Assembly: GCA_035633215.1 (NCBI GenBank)
Contig: DASQFI010000053.1
Location: 1 to 64,000, forward strand
DNA from: DASQFI01 sp035633215
Lineage (GTDB): Bacteria > Acidobacteriota > Vicinamibacteria > Vicinamibacterales > SCN-69-37
Reading direction: 5' to 3'
DNA length: 64,000 bases
Positions within the stretch are counted from its first letter, which is position 1, and each line of letters starts with the position of its first letter. The notes beneath the pieces were generated by a model. The model saw only the letters and a list, made by a program, of their open reading frames with translations. It ran no database searches and was not told the DNA's origin. The position numbers and the translations under genes were made by a program. Below are positions 31,997-41,229 of the stretch, piece after piece.

Positions 31997-32386
31997 TCAA
32001 TGCACTGTGTAGGGTCCGCTCAGCGTGAACGGCGCGATCTTGACGTCGAAGAACTCTCCGGATTTGGTGACCATCTGATAGGTGCCCTGCATCGTCCCGA
32101 ACGGCGTGGTGAGCGGGCAGCCCGAGGTGTAGGTGAACGACTGTCCCGGTGAGAGCGTGGGCTGCTGGCCCACGACGCCCGGGCCTTTCACTTCTTCCAC
32201 GTGGCCGCCGGCGTCGGTGATGACCCAGTAGCGCGAGATCAGCTGAACGACGTCGTGACCTTCATTGGTGATCGTGATCGTGTACAGGAAGAACCATTCG
32301 TTCCGGGGCGGGTTCGAGCGATCGGCCGCATACTCGGACAGGACCGAGATGCGGACGCCGCGCGTGACTTCCTCTGACGTGAACAT
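31997..32386 (-). CDS. ApaG domain protein
   Basis: A 129-residue immunoglobulin-like protein with the ApaG pattern: WFFLYTITITNEGHDVVQLI, RYWVITDAGGHVEEV, GPGVVGQQPTLSPGQSFTYT and FGTMQGTYQM. ApaG is linked to magnesium/cobalt phenotypes and dinucleotide polyphosphate metabolism, but its biochemical role is unresolved. A longer upstream reading frame exists, but ApaG proteins are about 125 residues, so ATG at 32386 is chosen. The start faces the start of the small Cys protein (32396) with only 9 bp between them. Confidence 0.9.
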   Translation of the reverse strand: MFTSEEVTRGVRISVLSEYAADRSNPPRNEWFFLYTITITNEGHDVVQLISRYWVITDAGGHVEEVKGPGVVGQQPTLSPGQSFTYTSGCPLTTPFGTMQGTYQMVTKSGEFFDVKIAPFTLSGPYTVH

Positions 32387-32395
32387 GACGCAATC

Positions 32396-32641
32396 ATGAA
32401 CGATCGCCCGCAGCCCGGGCAACCGAAAGCGGCCGAGGGACTCTGTCCGTCGTGCCGGTACGTCAAAGTCGTGACGAACGATCGCGGCAGCCGGTTCATC
32501 TTCTGCGAGCGGTCGCGCACGGATCCGAGCTTCCCGCGCTATCCGCGTCTGCCGGTTCTGGTCTGTTCCGGCTACGAGCCGGCGGAGGCGACCGCCGGCG
32601 GACCTCCGGGGTACGATACGTCCAGTGATGCACCGCATTGA
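32396..32641 (+). CDS. Small four-cysteine protein
   Basis: An 81-residue protein with cysteines at 17, 20, 37 and 57 (CPSC, FCERS, VCSGY), a spacing that could bind zinc or an iron-sulfur cluster. It is not assigned to a family here. It overlaps the aconitase-family gene by 14 bases and is likely cotranscribed with it. Its start lies almost back to back with apaG. Confidence 0.6.
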   Translation: MNDRPQPGQPKAAEGLCPSCRYVKVVTNDRGSRFIFCERSRTDPSFPRYPRLPVLVCSGYEPAEATAGGPPGYDTSSDAPH

Positions 32642-34679
32642 ACCGGCCCGGCTGAAACCGGGTGTGACGCTGGATCAGATCCCGCAGCCGGACACGGTCG
32701 CCGTCTCCGACGATCGGCTGCGGCCGCTCGTGCGGGGCCGCGCGCTGATCTTCTGGGATCCGAAGGCGCCGCCCGGAAGCAAGAAGCTCGACGCGATCGA
32801 CACGGATCAGATCACGCCGGCGGCCGACTGCGTCTCGGAGAGTCTGGACACGCTCGACGAGCGATGGAAGGCGGGCTCGTTCCGGTATCTGATGCCGGAT
32901 TTCCGCGCGCGGGTCCATCGCGGCGAGACATTTCTGATCGCGGGCGATCGGTTCGCGATCGGCTCGTCGCGAGAGATGAGTCCCGCTGGGCTGAAAGGTG
33001 TCGCCGAAGAAGTAGGCCTGGAGATGGTCATCATCTGCGGGCACAACATGGGCGACATCTTCCGCCGGAACGCGTTCAATCTCGGTCTGCACGTCGTGCA
33101 GTGCCCGGAAGCGGTGGCCGACGCTCAGGACGGCGACGAGTTCACGTTCGATCCGCTGTCACGCGCGATCGCCAACGTCACGCAGGGACAGTCGTACCAG
33201 CCCGTGCCGCTGGCGCCGAAGGAAGAAGAGATTCGACGGAGCGGCGGTATCTTCAACGTCGGCCGGCGCGAGTTCCGCGCGTCGGTCGAGACTCGTCCGG
33301 TCCTGGACTGGCCGACGACCGACCTGGCGCGTGACATGACCTCGACGGAGCAGATTGTCTGGGCCCATCGCGTGGATCGCGCGGTGTCCCGACGCGATCT
33401 GCGGCCCGGCTCGACCCTCCGCCTCTATGCGGACCTGCTGCCGGCATCGGATGGCACGGCGCCGTTTGCGATTCATACGTTCAACCAGATCACCGGCGGG
33501 CGCGCCATCTATCCGCGCCAGGCGGCGATCGCGAACGACCACTTCGTCTTCACGGGCAAGGACGAGGACGAGAAACAAACGTCGATCGGCCGCGCTTTCG
33601 CCGCTGCGCACGGCCTCGAGAAGCCGTATTACGCGACGCCGGGCGACGGCATTTTTCACTTTTATTTCCCGGAGCAGGGCCTGGTGCTTCCGGGCCAATT
33701 CATCCCTGGCGCCGACTCACACAGCCGCGCGTACGGTGCGTACGGGGCGGTCGGGGTGGGCGTCGGTTCGACGACGCTGGGATTCGGCTGGTCGACGGGC
33801 TACGTGTATTTCACGCTGGCACGAGCGCGCCGCGTCGTCTTCGTCGGCCGCCTGAACTCCTGGGTCGGCGGCAAGGACATCGTGCTGGAGCTCCTGCGCC
33901 GGTGGGGCGCGAAACAGGCGCAGGGGATGTCGGTCGAGTTCGTGGATCGTGACCTGCAGCTTCCGATGGTCTCGCGCAACACGATCGCCAACATGATGGC
34001 GGAGGCCGAAGCGCAGAACGGGATCTTTGCCGAGGACGACGTGACCAGGCGTTGGTACGAAGAGAAGGGCATGACGACGTTGCCGTATCCGGGGATCGCG
34101 CCTGGGCCAGAGGCGGTTTTTGAGATCGACGAAACGTTCGATCTCTCCACGGTCACCCCGATGATCGCGAAGCCGTTCAGCCCGGGGAACGCGTTTCCAG
34201 CCGAGGAGGTCGCGCGCGAACGGATCACGTTCGACAAGGCGCTCATCGGATCGTGCACGAACGGCAGCTATGACGATCTGCTCCAGGCGGCGGTCGTCAT
34301 CCGTGGCGCCCGTGCGCAGGGTCTTCGGAAAGCGGCGCGCGAGTTCAAGGTCTTCCCCGGCTCCGGGGGCGTGAGCCGCCAGATCGAACGTCCGGATCAG
34401 CGGCTTGGCGGCGAGTCGATTGCCGACGTGTTCCGGTCGGCTGGCGCGGTGATTCGCCAGTCCTGGTGCGGGCCCTGCTTCGGCCAGGGTGAAGACGCGC
34501 TCTACGCTGGACAGCGCGCGATTACATCCTTCAACCGGAATTGGCAAAACAGGATGGGCCTCGGCGGAGAAGGGTATCTCGCAAGTCCCGCCGTCGTCGC
34601 CGCGTCGGCGCTGATCGGGTACATGGCCCCGCCGAGCGAGCTAGGATTGAAGTGGGATCCCGAGGTGTATGGGGTATAG
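32628..34679 (+). CDS. Aconitase-family hydro-lyase with swivel domain first
   Basis: A 683-residue protein combining both parts of the aconitase/isopropylmalate-isomerase fold in reversed order. A LeuD-like swivel domain (about 1-190, with GDRFAIGSSREMSP) precedes the catalytic LeuC-like part (about 230-680). The 4Fe-4S ligands are in IGSCTNGSYDD and SWCGPCFGQG. Normal aconitase A has the swivel domain last; AcnB has it early but is longer. It interconverts a hydroxy-acid with its isomer; the substrate (citrate, homocitrate, isopropylmalate or another) is uncertain. ATG at 32628 follows a TACGAT hexamer by 10 bases. The end overlaps the next gene. Confidence 0.8.
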   Translation: MHRIEPARLKPGVTLDQIPQPDTVAVSDDRLRPLVRGRALIFWDPKAPPGSKKLDAIDTDQITPAADCVSESLDTLDERWKAGSFRYLMPDFRARVHRGETFLIAGDRFAIGSSREMSPAGLKGVAEEVGLEMVIICGHNMGDIFRRNAFNLGLHVVQCPEAVADAQDGDEFTFDPLSRAIANVTQGQSYQPVPLAPKEEEIRRSGGIFNVGRREFRASVETRPVLDWPTTDLARDMTSTEQIVWAHRVDRAVSRRDLRPGSTLRLYADLLPASDGTAPFAIHTFNQITGGRAIYPRQAAIANDHFVFTGKDEDEKQTSIGRAFAAAHGLEKPYYATPGDGIFHFYFPEQGLVLPGQFIPGADSHSRAYGAYGAVGVGVGSTTLGFGWSTGYVYFTLARARRVVFVGRLNSWVGGKDIVLELLRRWGAKQAQGMSVEFVDRDLQLPMVSRNTIANMMAEAEAQNGIFAEDDVTRRWYEEKGMTTLPYPGIAPGPEAVFEIDETFDLSTVTPMIAKPFSPGNAFPAEEVARERITFDKALIGSCTNGSYDDLLQAAVVIRGARAQGLRKAAREFKVFPGSGGVSRQIERPDQRLGGESIADVFRSAGAVIRQSWCGPCFGQGEDALYAGQRAITSFNRNWQNRMGLGGEGYLASPAVVAASALIGYMAPPSELGLKWDPEVYGV

Positions 34680-36846
34680 CGCGAGTGGTGTGGCGGCCGC
34701 CGCCGTGGTGCTGACTGGTGCGTCGCTGCTCGCGTCTCAGCCGGGGTTGCCCCGAGTCAGACTGACTGCCGGGATGATCATCGACCGGTCGGTCCGCGTC
34801 GTGCCTGGCACGTACCGCCTCCATTCAACTCCTGACCAGGCGGCGATCACGATCAAGGGCGAGAACATCACCGTCGATTTGAGCGGGGTCACGATCCTTG
34901 GCGGGGACCCGCAGGCGGATCCGGATTCGTATCTCGGAACGGGCATCGCGATCGACGGCGGTTCGCGCGTCACCGTCTCAGGGGCGGCCGTTCGTGGCTA
35001 CAAGGTCGGCCTCCTCGCGCGGCGATCGACGCACCTGCGGCTCACGAAAAACGATCTCAGCTACAACTGGAAGCCCCGCCTGTGGAGCGGCATCGAGAAG
35101 GAGAGCCTCGCCGATTGGCTGTCGTACCACCAGAACGAGAAGGACGAGTGGCTTCGCTACGGGGCCGGCATCTACCTCACCGAATGCGACGACGCGGAGA
35201 TCGACAACAACCGCGTGGTGCAAGGGCAGAATGGGTTGATGGTGACGCGCTCGTCGCGGCTGAAGATCTGGAACAACACATTCTCCTGGAACTCGGGTCT
35301 CGGGTTGGGCATGTATCGGACGACCGACAGCCAGATCGTCCACAACAGGCTCGACTGGAACGTGCGCGGCTACAGTCACGGGTTCTACCACCGCGGTCAG
35401 GACTCGGCCGCGATCCTGATGTACGAGCAGACCAGCCGGAACACCGTCGCCCACAACTCGGCCACGCACGGCGGCGACGGCCTGTTTCTCTGGGCGGGCC
35501 AGTCCACCATGGACACCGGACAAGGCGGGGCCAATGACAACAAGTTCATCAGCAATGACTTCAGCCATGCCGTGGCCAATGGGATCGAGGCGACATTCAG
35601 CAGGAACACATTCGCCTGGAACGACATCGTGGATTGCTGGCACGGGCTCTGGGGCGGATACAGCTACGATTCGCTGATTCACGAAAACACGTTTTCCCGA
35701 AATACCGACGCCATCGCCATCGAACACGGACAGAACAACCGAATCGTCCAGAACAACTTCCGCGAGAACGAGACGGCGATTCGACTGTGGGCTAACGAAA
35801 CGCAGGATCCGAATTGGGGATATGCGAAGGCTCGCGACACACGGAGCCGCGACTACACGATTGAAACGAACCGGTTCACCGGCGATAAGACCGCTTTGAA
35901 TGTGCTACGAACGTCCGGCGTGAGAGCGAGGTGGAACACGTTCACCGACGTCGCGCTGAAGGTCCAGCCAGGCGTCGCAGTCGCGAGCCTTGAGTTCGAG
36001 CCACCCAATCAAGGCTACGCGCTGTTCCGGGATCCGTTTTACGACGTACCGCGACCTGCGGGGGCGATCAATGCCAAATTACCGGCCGGCGCGCGGCGCG
36101 GCCGTTCCACGATCATCGTCGACGAGTGGGGCCCATTCGACTATCGATCGCCGAAGATCTGGCCGACGGGCAAGCCGGAGGACCGGCCGATGAGACTGCG
36201 GATGCTCGGCCCCGCGGGCATCTGGTCGTTGAAGGCGGTTCGAGGCGGGACGACAAGAGTGGAACATGGCACGGTGCCAGACGAGATCTTCTTCGACCCG
36301 ACAGGTCCGGGCGCTGATGTTCAGCTCGACCTCGAGTACAAAGGACAGGAGGACGTCCTCACCCCGCGCGGGACCACGATCAAGGCCGGCACACCGGTCA
36401 CGTTCTCCTATTCGATGTTCGAGCCGGCAATCGACTGGGAGATCAAGTTCTGGAAATACGAAAATGCCGCCGATCCGATCGCTGATCCGGCGGCGTTCGC
36501 GGCTCGGCTGCGCGAGACTCCCGACAAAACCGAGCGAGCGACACGGCTGAGCTATCTCACATCACGAGCGCTCGCCGACGGACTTCCGAACGATCGTGTC
36601 GCCCTCCGCGCCGAGGGCATCGTCGACTTGCCGCGAGGTGTTTTTGATCTGACGGTGTTGAGCGACGACGGCGTGCGCGTCTGGGCGGACGACCGGCTGG
36701 TCATCGACCGATGGACCGTTCACGAATCGGACGTCGATCGCGCCCGCCTGTCCGCCGGACGCCACCGGCTCAAGATCGAGTACTTTGAAGCGACCGGCTG
36801 GGCCGAACTGCAGGTGCGGTTCGCGCGCGCGGCCGCGGATCGCTGA
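34669..36846 (+). CDS. Exported right-handed beta-helix protein with PA14-like C-terminus
   Basis: A 725-residue protein with a signal peptide (ASGVAAAAVVLTGASLLASQ). A parallel beta-helix follows, built of repeats such as NNRVVQGQNGLMVTRSS, WNNTFSWNSG, HNRLDWNVRG and NTDAIAIEHGQNNR (about 60-430). A beta domain and a PA14-like C-terminal domain (DGVRVWADDRLVIDRW, about 655-720) complete it. Beta-helix proteins of this kind often bind or cleave polysaccharides; no catalytic residues could be assigned. The start codon lies inside the aconitase gene (11-base overlap), so the two are coupled. Confidence 0.8.
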   Translation: MGYSASGVAAAAVVLTGASLLASQPGLPRVRLTAGMIIDRSVRVVPGTYRLHSTPDQAAITIKGENITVDLSGVTILGGDPQADPDSYLGTGIAIDGGSRVTVSGAAVRGYKVGLLARRSTHLRLTKNDLSYNWKPRLWSGIEKESLADWLSYHQNEKDEWLRYGAGIYLTECDDAEIDNNRVVQGQNGLMVTRSSRLKIWNNTFSWNSGLGLGMYRTTDSQIVHNRLDWNVRGYSHGFYHRGQDSAAILMYEQTSRNTVAHNSATHGGDGLFLWAGQSTMDTGQGGANDNKFISNDFSHAVANGIEATFSRNTFAWNDIVDCWHGLWGGYSYDSLIHENTFSRNTDAIAIEHGQNNRIVQNNFRENETAIRLWANETQDPNWGYAKARDTRSRDYTIETNRFTGDKTALNVLRTSGVRARWNTFTDVALKVQPGVAVASLEFEPPNQGYALFRDPFYDVPRPAGAINAKLPAGARRGRSTIIVDEWGPFDYRSPKIWPTGKPEDRPMRLRMLGPAGIWSLKAVRGGTTRVEHGTVPDEIFFDPTGPGADVQLDLEYKGQEDVLTPRGTTIKAGTPVTFSYSMFEPAIDWEIKFWKYENAADPIADPAAFAARLRETPDKTERATRLSYLTSRALADGLPNDRVALRAEGIVDLPRGVFDLTVLSDDGVRVWADDRLVIDRWTVHESDVDRARLSAGRHRLKIEYFEATGWAELQVRFARAAADR

Positions 36847-36932
36847 ACCCCGGAACGAGAACCTCAGAACCCGAGAACCTCGGAACCAAACCCCCGAACC
36901 CCGGAACCATCCGAATCGGAATCCGGAACCCG
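36846..36932. repeat. GGAACCCCGAGAACCTC word repeat
   Basis: An 87-bp run of GAACC/GGAACC/CCGAGAACCTC words fills nearly the whole gap between the beta-helix gene and terC. No inverted arm is seen. It reaches 4 bases before the TerC start, and no Shine-Dalgarno sequence is left. Confidence 0.8.
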
Positions 36933-36936
36933 ATCT

Positions 36937-37659
36937 ATGACTGAAGTCATCATCGCCCTCATCACGCTGACCGTCCTCGAGGTCGTCCTCGGCGTGGACA
37001 ACATCATCTTCATCTCGATTCTCTCCGGGAAACTCCGGCAGGAAGAGCAGAAGCGCGCGCGGCGGGTGGGCCTGATCGCGGCAATGGTCATGCGCATCGT
37101 CCTCCTCCTGGCGATCAGCTGGATTGTCGGCCTGACGGCGCCGCTGTTCGGAGTCTTCGGACGGGAGTTCTCGGGGCGGGATTTGATTCTGATCGTCGGC
37201 GGCCTCTTCCTGCTTGCCAAGGCGACCTACGAGATTCACGACAAGCTCGAGGGCGACGATGAGCATGGCACGGGCCGGACCGCTGCGTCCTTCGGCAGCG
37301 TGATCTTCCAGGTCATGCTGCTCGATATCGTCTTCTCGCTCGATTCGGTCATCACCGCCGTCGGCATGGCCGACGACGTCAGGGTAATGATCACGGCCGT
37401 CGTGCTGGCCGTCGTCGTGATGATGTGGGCGGCCGAGCCCATCAGCCGGTTCGTCGAGACGCATCCGACCATCAAGATTCTGGCGCTCTCGTTCCTGCTC
37501 CTGATCGGGCTCTCACTGGTCGCCGACGGACTCGGCTCGCACATCGAAAAGGGATACATTTACTTCGCGATGGGCTTCTCGGTCTTCGTCGAGATGATCA
37601 ACATCCGGATCAGGAAGAAGGGGCGGCCGGTGCATTTGCATCAGACGTATACGGACTGA
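36937..37659 (+). CDS. TerC-family membrane protein
   Basis: A 240-residue protein with about seven membrane helices and the two signature motifs EVVLGVDNI (15-23) and DIVFSLDSV (about 129-137), whose acidic residues are conserved in TerC proteins. The family is tied to metal (manganese) homeostasis, membrane-protein metalation and tellurite resistance. The ChaN-like gene follows within 5 bp, probably in one transcript. Confidence 0.9.
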   Translation: MTEVIIALITLTVLEVVLGVDNIIFISILSGKLRQEEQKRARRVGLIAAMVMRIVLLLAISWIVGLTAPLFGVFGREFSGRDLILIVGGLFLLAKATYEIHDKLEGDDEHGTGRTAASFGSVIFQVMLLDIVFSLDSVITAVGMADDVRVMITAVVLAVVVMMWAAEPISRFVETHPTIKILALSFLLLIGLSLVADGLGSHIEKGYIYFAMGFSVFVEMINIRIRKKGRPVHLHQTYTD

Positions 37660-37664
37660 CACCC

Positions 37665-38591
37665 ATGCCAATACGCACATGCGCGTTGCTGGTCGCCGCC
37701 TTCCTGGCCCCGGCGGTCCTGACCGCCCAGGTGAGCTACGTGCCGCAGCGTGTTTACGAGACGGGCGACAAGAAGTTCGCGGACTTCGAGGCGATGCTGG
37801 CTGAACTGGCCAAAGCCGACGTCGTCTTTGTCGGCGAGCAGCACGACGACCCGAACACGCACCGTCTCGAGCTGGCCGTGCTCGAGGGCCTCGCGCGGCG
37901 GCGCGGGTCCGTCATCGTCTCGCTCGAGATGTTCGAGCGCGACGTGCAGGAGCCGCTCGAGCATCTCCTCATGGACCACCTGCCCGAGGAGGAGTTCCTG
38001 AAAATCTCCCGGCCCTGGCCCCGGTATGCCACCGACTACAAGCCCCTCGTCGATTTCGCCATCTCGAAGGATTGGCCGGTGCTGGCTGCGAACGTGCCGC
38101 GGCCGATCGCCTCGGAGGTCTCGAAGGGCGGCTTCAAGGCGCTCGAGTCCAAAACCGAAGCCGATCAGAGATTGTTTGCGCGCGATCGGCAGTGCCCGAC
38201 GGACGACGATTACTTCAGGCGATTCTCACTGGCGATGAACGATCATCCTGCCGCCCCGGGCGCGCCGGCGCCGGCCGACGCGGCCAAACGTGAGATGACC
38301 GAGCGGTTCTACTTCTCGCAGTGCCTGAAGGACGAGACGATGGCCGAGTCGATCGCGCAGACGTACTCGGCCGGCGCGACGGGCGGCAAGCGCCCGCTCG
38401 TCGTGCATTTCAACGGGGCATTCCACAGCGACTTCGGCCAGGGCACGGCTGCGCGCGCCAAACGCCGGCTGCCGGGGAAAAAGATCGTCGTGCTCTCGGT
38501 GCTGCCCGTGAAGGATCTCGATGCCATCACCCCGGACGGGAACGCGCGCAAGCGGGCCGATTATCTCGTCTACACGCTGGGACAGAAGTGA
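37665..38591 (+). CDS. ChaN-family exported protein
   Basis: A 308-residue protein with a signal peptide (MPIRTCALLVAAFLAPAVLTA). It has the ChaN/haem-binding-uptake-like pattern: VVFVGEQHDDPNTHRLEL at about 57-74, SLEMFERDVQ at about 93-102, and HFNGAFHSDFGQGTAAR near the C-terminus. Relatives include ChaN (haem-binding, iron-regulated) and EreA-like hydrolases. The start is set at 37665 because it gives a good signal peptide and follows the TerC stop; the frame is open further upstream. A word repeat follows the stop. Confidence 0.8.
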   Translation: MPIRTCALLVAAFLAPAVLTAQVSYVPQRVYETGDKKFADFEAMLAELAKADVVFVGEQHDDPNTHRLELAVLEGLARRRGSVIVSLEMFERDVQEPLEHLLMDHLPEEEFLKISRPWPRYATDYKPLVDFAISKDWPVLAANVPRPIASEVSKGGFKALESKTEADQRLFARDRQCPTDDDYFRRFSLAMNDHPAAPGAPAPADAAKREMTERFYFSQCLKDETMAESIAQTYSAGATGGKRPLVVHFNGAFHSDFGQGTAARAKRRLPGKKIVVLSVLPVKDLDAITPDGNARKRADYLVYTLGQK

Positions 38592-38659
38592 AGGCAGAAG
38601 TCAAACGGCAGAAGGCAGAAGCTTTGTTTGCTGCCTTTTGCCGTTTGCCTTTTGACTTA
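38589..38659. repeat. GGCAGAAGGCAGAAG word repeat with inverted arm
   Basis: The left arm (38589-38622) uses GAAGTCAAACGGCAGAAGG words and the right arm (38630-38659) is its inverted version (CTGCCTTTTGCCGTTTGCC). It lies between convergent ChaN and M28 genes and could serve as a bidirectional terminator-like stem. Confidence 0.85.
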
Positions 38660-40033
38660 TCTCTGCTCACTCCCCAGCTTCCACGGCAGATCCGCGACGA
38701 CGTACGCCATCACCGCGATCGCGGCCGCGTTATCGGCGATCTGCTTCGGCGTGATCCGCGCGATCGTGTCCGCCGGCGTGTGATGGATCAGAAAGTACTC
38801 GCCGCTGACCACGTGCGACATCATCGGAAGGTTCGCGGCCCGTCCTGAGGGCTCGATGTCGGCCCCGCCGCCGCTGGCCAGAATCGGATCGGCGCCGAGC
38901 GGTTTCAGAAGACCCCCGATGGCCGTGACCGTCCGCCGCGCGGAGTCAGGTCCGGTGAAGCCGAAGCCCGCCGGATCGAAGACGCCGCCATCGGATTCCA
39001 GGAGCACGACGTGATTGGCCAGCTCCGCCTGATGTGCGTCGCGGTAGCCGGCGCCCCCGCGTCCGCCGTTCTCTTCATTCGTGAACAGCACGACGCGGAC
39101 CGTCCGTCGCGGACGCAGGCCGAGCTTCTTCATGAGCCGCAGCGCTTCCCATGTCGCCACGCATCCGCCGCCATCGTCGCTCGCGCCGGCGCCGACGTCC
39201 CAGGAGTCGAAGTGACCGCCGACGAGGACGATTTCCTGCGGCAGCTCGCGCCCCCGCAGCTCGCCGACGACGTTGTACGACTGGCTGTCGGGTTCGAAAT
39301 GGGCTTCCATCATCAATTTGACCCGAATCCGCACGTTGCGGTCCTGCAGGCGTTGGAACCGGTCGGCATCTTCCGTGGTCACGGCCGCGGCGGGGATCTG
39401 GGGCGCGCTGGCTTCGTACCGAGTGGCGCCGGTATGCGGTGTCCGAAGTCCCGGCGGTCCGACGGAACGGACGAGCACGGCGACCGCGCCGAGCGCGGCC
39501 GCGCGCGAGGGTCCACCGGCCCGATAGGCGACCGTCGTGCCGTAGTTCGTGAACGGCACGTTGAAGAGGACCATCCTGCCCTTCACGGACGCAGCGCGCG
39601 TCGTCAGGTCGTCGAAGTCGCGAACGACGATGACGTCTGCTTCGATTCCGGTGGGTGGCGTGCCCACCGAGTTCCCGAGCCCCAGCAACGTCAACGACTG
39701 GCGGATCGGCTCGACTAGGTCCAGGCTCTCGTGGCCGCGCACCCATTTGGGCACCATGACCGGCTCTTTCCGGACGTTCTCGAGCCCGTCGGTTTTCATG
39801 GTGTTTACCGCCCAATCGATGGCCTTCTCGAGCGATTCCGATCCCGACAGTCGGTGGCCGAACGTGTCGGTGAGCTCCGCGAGCCGCCGCCATGCGGCGT
39901 CAGAAGACTGGGATTCCGCGATCAACTTCTGCGCGATGGGACGATACGGATCGAGCCACCCGTCCGACCGCTGAGCTGAGAGACCGATCGTCGCGAGGAC
40001 GAAGGCCAACGTCGTTTGCCGCCAGAGCCGCAT
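38657..40033 (-). CDS. Exported M28-family metallopeptidase
   Basis: A 458-residue secreted zinc aminopeptidase/carboxypeptidase-like enzyme. It has a signal peptide and a PA-type insert (about 110-240). The catalytic domain carries the metal ligands in GGHFDSWD (His/Asp), ASDDGGGC (Asp), TNEENGGRG (catalytic Glu plus Glu), ESDGG and HHTPADT (His). It likely releases N-terminal residues from peptides outside the cytoplasm. The start at 40033 is preceded by a strong GGGAGG site; a longer upstream frame would be encoded by the repeat at 40051-40110 and is rejected. Confidence 0.85.
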   Translation of the reverse strand: MRLWRQTTLAFVLATIGLSAQRSDGWLDPYRPIAQKLIAESQSSDAAWRRLAELTDTFGHRLSGSESLEKAIDWAVNTMKTDGLENVRKEPVMVPKWVRGHESLDLVEPIRQSLTLLGLGNSVGTPPTGIEADVIVVRDFDDLTTRAASVKGRMVLFNVPFTNYGTTVAYRAGGPSRAAALGAVAVLVRSVGPPGLRTPHTGATRYEASAPQIPAAAVTTEDADRFQRLQDRNVRIRVKLMMEAHFEPDSQSYNVVGELRGRELPQEIVLVGGHFDSWDVGAGASDDGGGCVATWEALRLMKKLGLRPRRTVRVVLFTNEENGGRGGAGYRDAHQAELANHVVLLESDGGVFDPAGFGFTGPDSARRTVTAIGGLLKPLGADPILASGGGADIEPSGRAANLPMMSHVVSGEYFLIHHTPADTIARITPKQIADNAAAIAVMAYVVADLPWKLGSEQR

Positions 40034-40050
40034 CCGTCCTCCCGCGTGTT

Positions 40051-40110
40051 TACTTTTACTCACCATTACCGATGCCCATTTACCCAATTACCCATTACCA
40101 ATTACCCATG
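40051..40110. repeat. TTACCCATTACCAA word repeat
   Basis: Words TTACCCAATTACCCATTACC run through the gap between two minus-strand genes. The related word GGTAATTGG occurs at 49292-49325. No inverted arm is visible. Confidence 0.75.
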
Positions 40111-40113
40111 CTC

Positions 40114-41175
40114 TTATAGCGCAACCCGGTGACGGCCGGAGTGCAGATAGTTCATCGTCTGGACGGTCAGCAGGATGGTGAAGTCCTGCTTGGTCCGGTC
40201 TTCGGGGTACTTCAGCCGGAGGTTCAGTTCGGTGCAGCGGGTGATCATGTCCGCGATGACGCGGTCGATCGTGTATTGATACGACCCGGTCCACTCGGCC
40301 ACCAGGGGCCGCACGTCGCGGCGGATGCGCTGGATGAACCGGGAAGCGCGCGGATTCGAGGCGTATTCCTGCGCCGGCGAGAACAGCCGCTGCAGGTCGC
40401 GGTCGTAGAAGTCAGGATATTCGAGACCGTAGTGCCCGCGCTTCTTCGAGTAGTGCTTGCCCAGCGTCGTGCGAAGGCGCTCGAGCGGCTCGACCCGGCG
40501 CCGGGTCGCATTGACCGGCGGCTGACCCGCGACCTCGCGCATCAAGTCGTCGACGTACTTCAGCTTGCGCAAAGCCGGCCAGTCCGCGTACCTGGTGCGC
40601 CAATCGCTCTCCGGCGTGAGCCACACGGCAAACGTCTCGGCAAAGTCCTCGTCCGGATGGCTTTGGGAGTACCACGAGTCGAGGTGCAGGACGAAACTCT
40701 TCGAGTACGGCCGCGGCAGATAGAAATCCGGATACGGCGTGGAAGGCCGGCCGAACAGCCGCAGCCGTCGGCGCCGGCGGCGCAGATCGTAGGCGTTGTC
40801 GAACACGTGGCCCGCTTCGTGCCGCAGAATCTGCAGGCACCATTCCGGCGTGCCGCCCTCGACCTCGAGCATCTGGGCTTTTTCCAGGCGCATCAGCCGC
40901 GGATGGGCGAGATAAAACGGAATCGCGATGCCGGGCACGCCGTCAGGCGTGAACCACTCAGACGACAGCCAGAAATGCGGCCGGAACGACAGGCCGCGCA
41001 CCGCAAGCTCTTCGTAGAGGGCCGTGATGCGCGCTTCGAGCCAGCTGCCCTCGATTGTGAGCCAGAGATCGCAAAGGCGCACTTTCAGGAGCTCGGCATC
41101 CGGCAGGTCCGCCCAGTTGGCGCGTCCCGACGGCTTGGTCTGGGGGCTCGATTCTGAAGCCGGCGTCGTGCTCAT
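40114..41175 (-). CDS. Putative zinc metallopeptidase (gluzincin type)
   Basis: A 353-residue protein without a signal peptide. It has the zinc motif HEAGH (about 118-122, ILRHEAGHVFDNAYDL) and a downstream glutamate in DEDFAETFAVW (about 175-185), the gluzincin third-ligand arrangement. It matches the 'putative zinc-binding metallopeptidase' family; substrates are unknown. A basic run DLRRRRRRLRLFGR follows the active site. It is divergent from the TonB receptor gene with 54 bp between starts. Confidence 0.75.
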   Translation of the reverse strand: MSTTPASESSPQTKPSGRANWADLPDAELLKVRLCDLWLTIEGSWLEARITALYEELAVRGLSFRPHFWLSSEWFTPDGVPGIAIPFYLAHPRLMRLEKAQMLEVEGGTPEWCLQILRHEAGHVFDNAYDLRRRRRRLRLFGRPSTPYPDFYLPRPYSKSFVLHLDSWYSQSHPDEDFAETFAVWLTPESDWRTRYADWPALRKLKYVDDLMREVAGQPPVNATRRRVEPLERLRTTLGKHYSKKRGHYGLEYPDFYDRDLQRLFSPAQEYASNPRASRFIQRIRRDVRPLVAEWTGSYQYTIDRVIADMITRCTELNLRLKYPEDRTKQDFTILLTVQTMNYLHSGRHRVAL

Positions 41176-41229
41176 GGCCGTGATCGATCGCTTATCATAG
41201 GCCCGAAAAACAACTCGTCAGGAGGGGGC

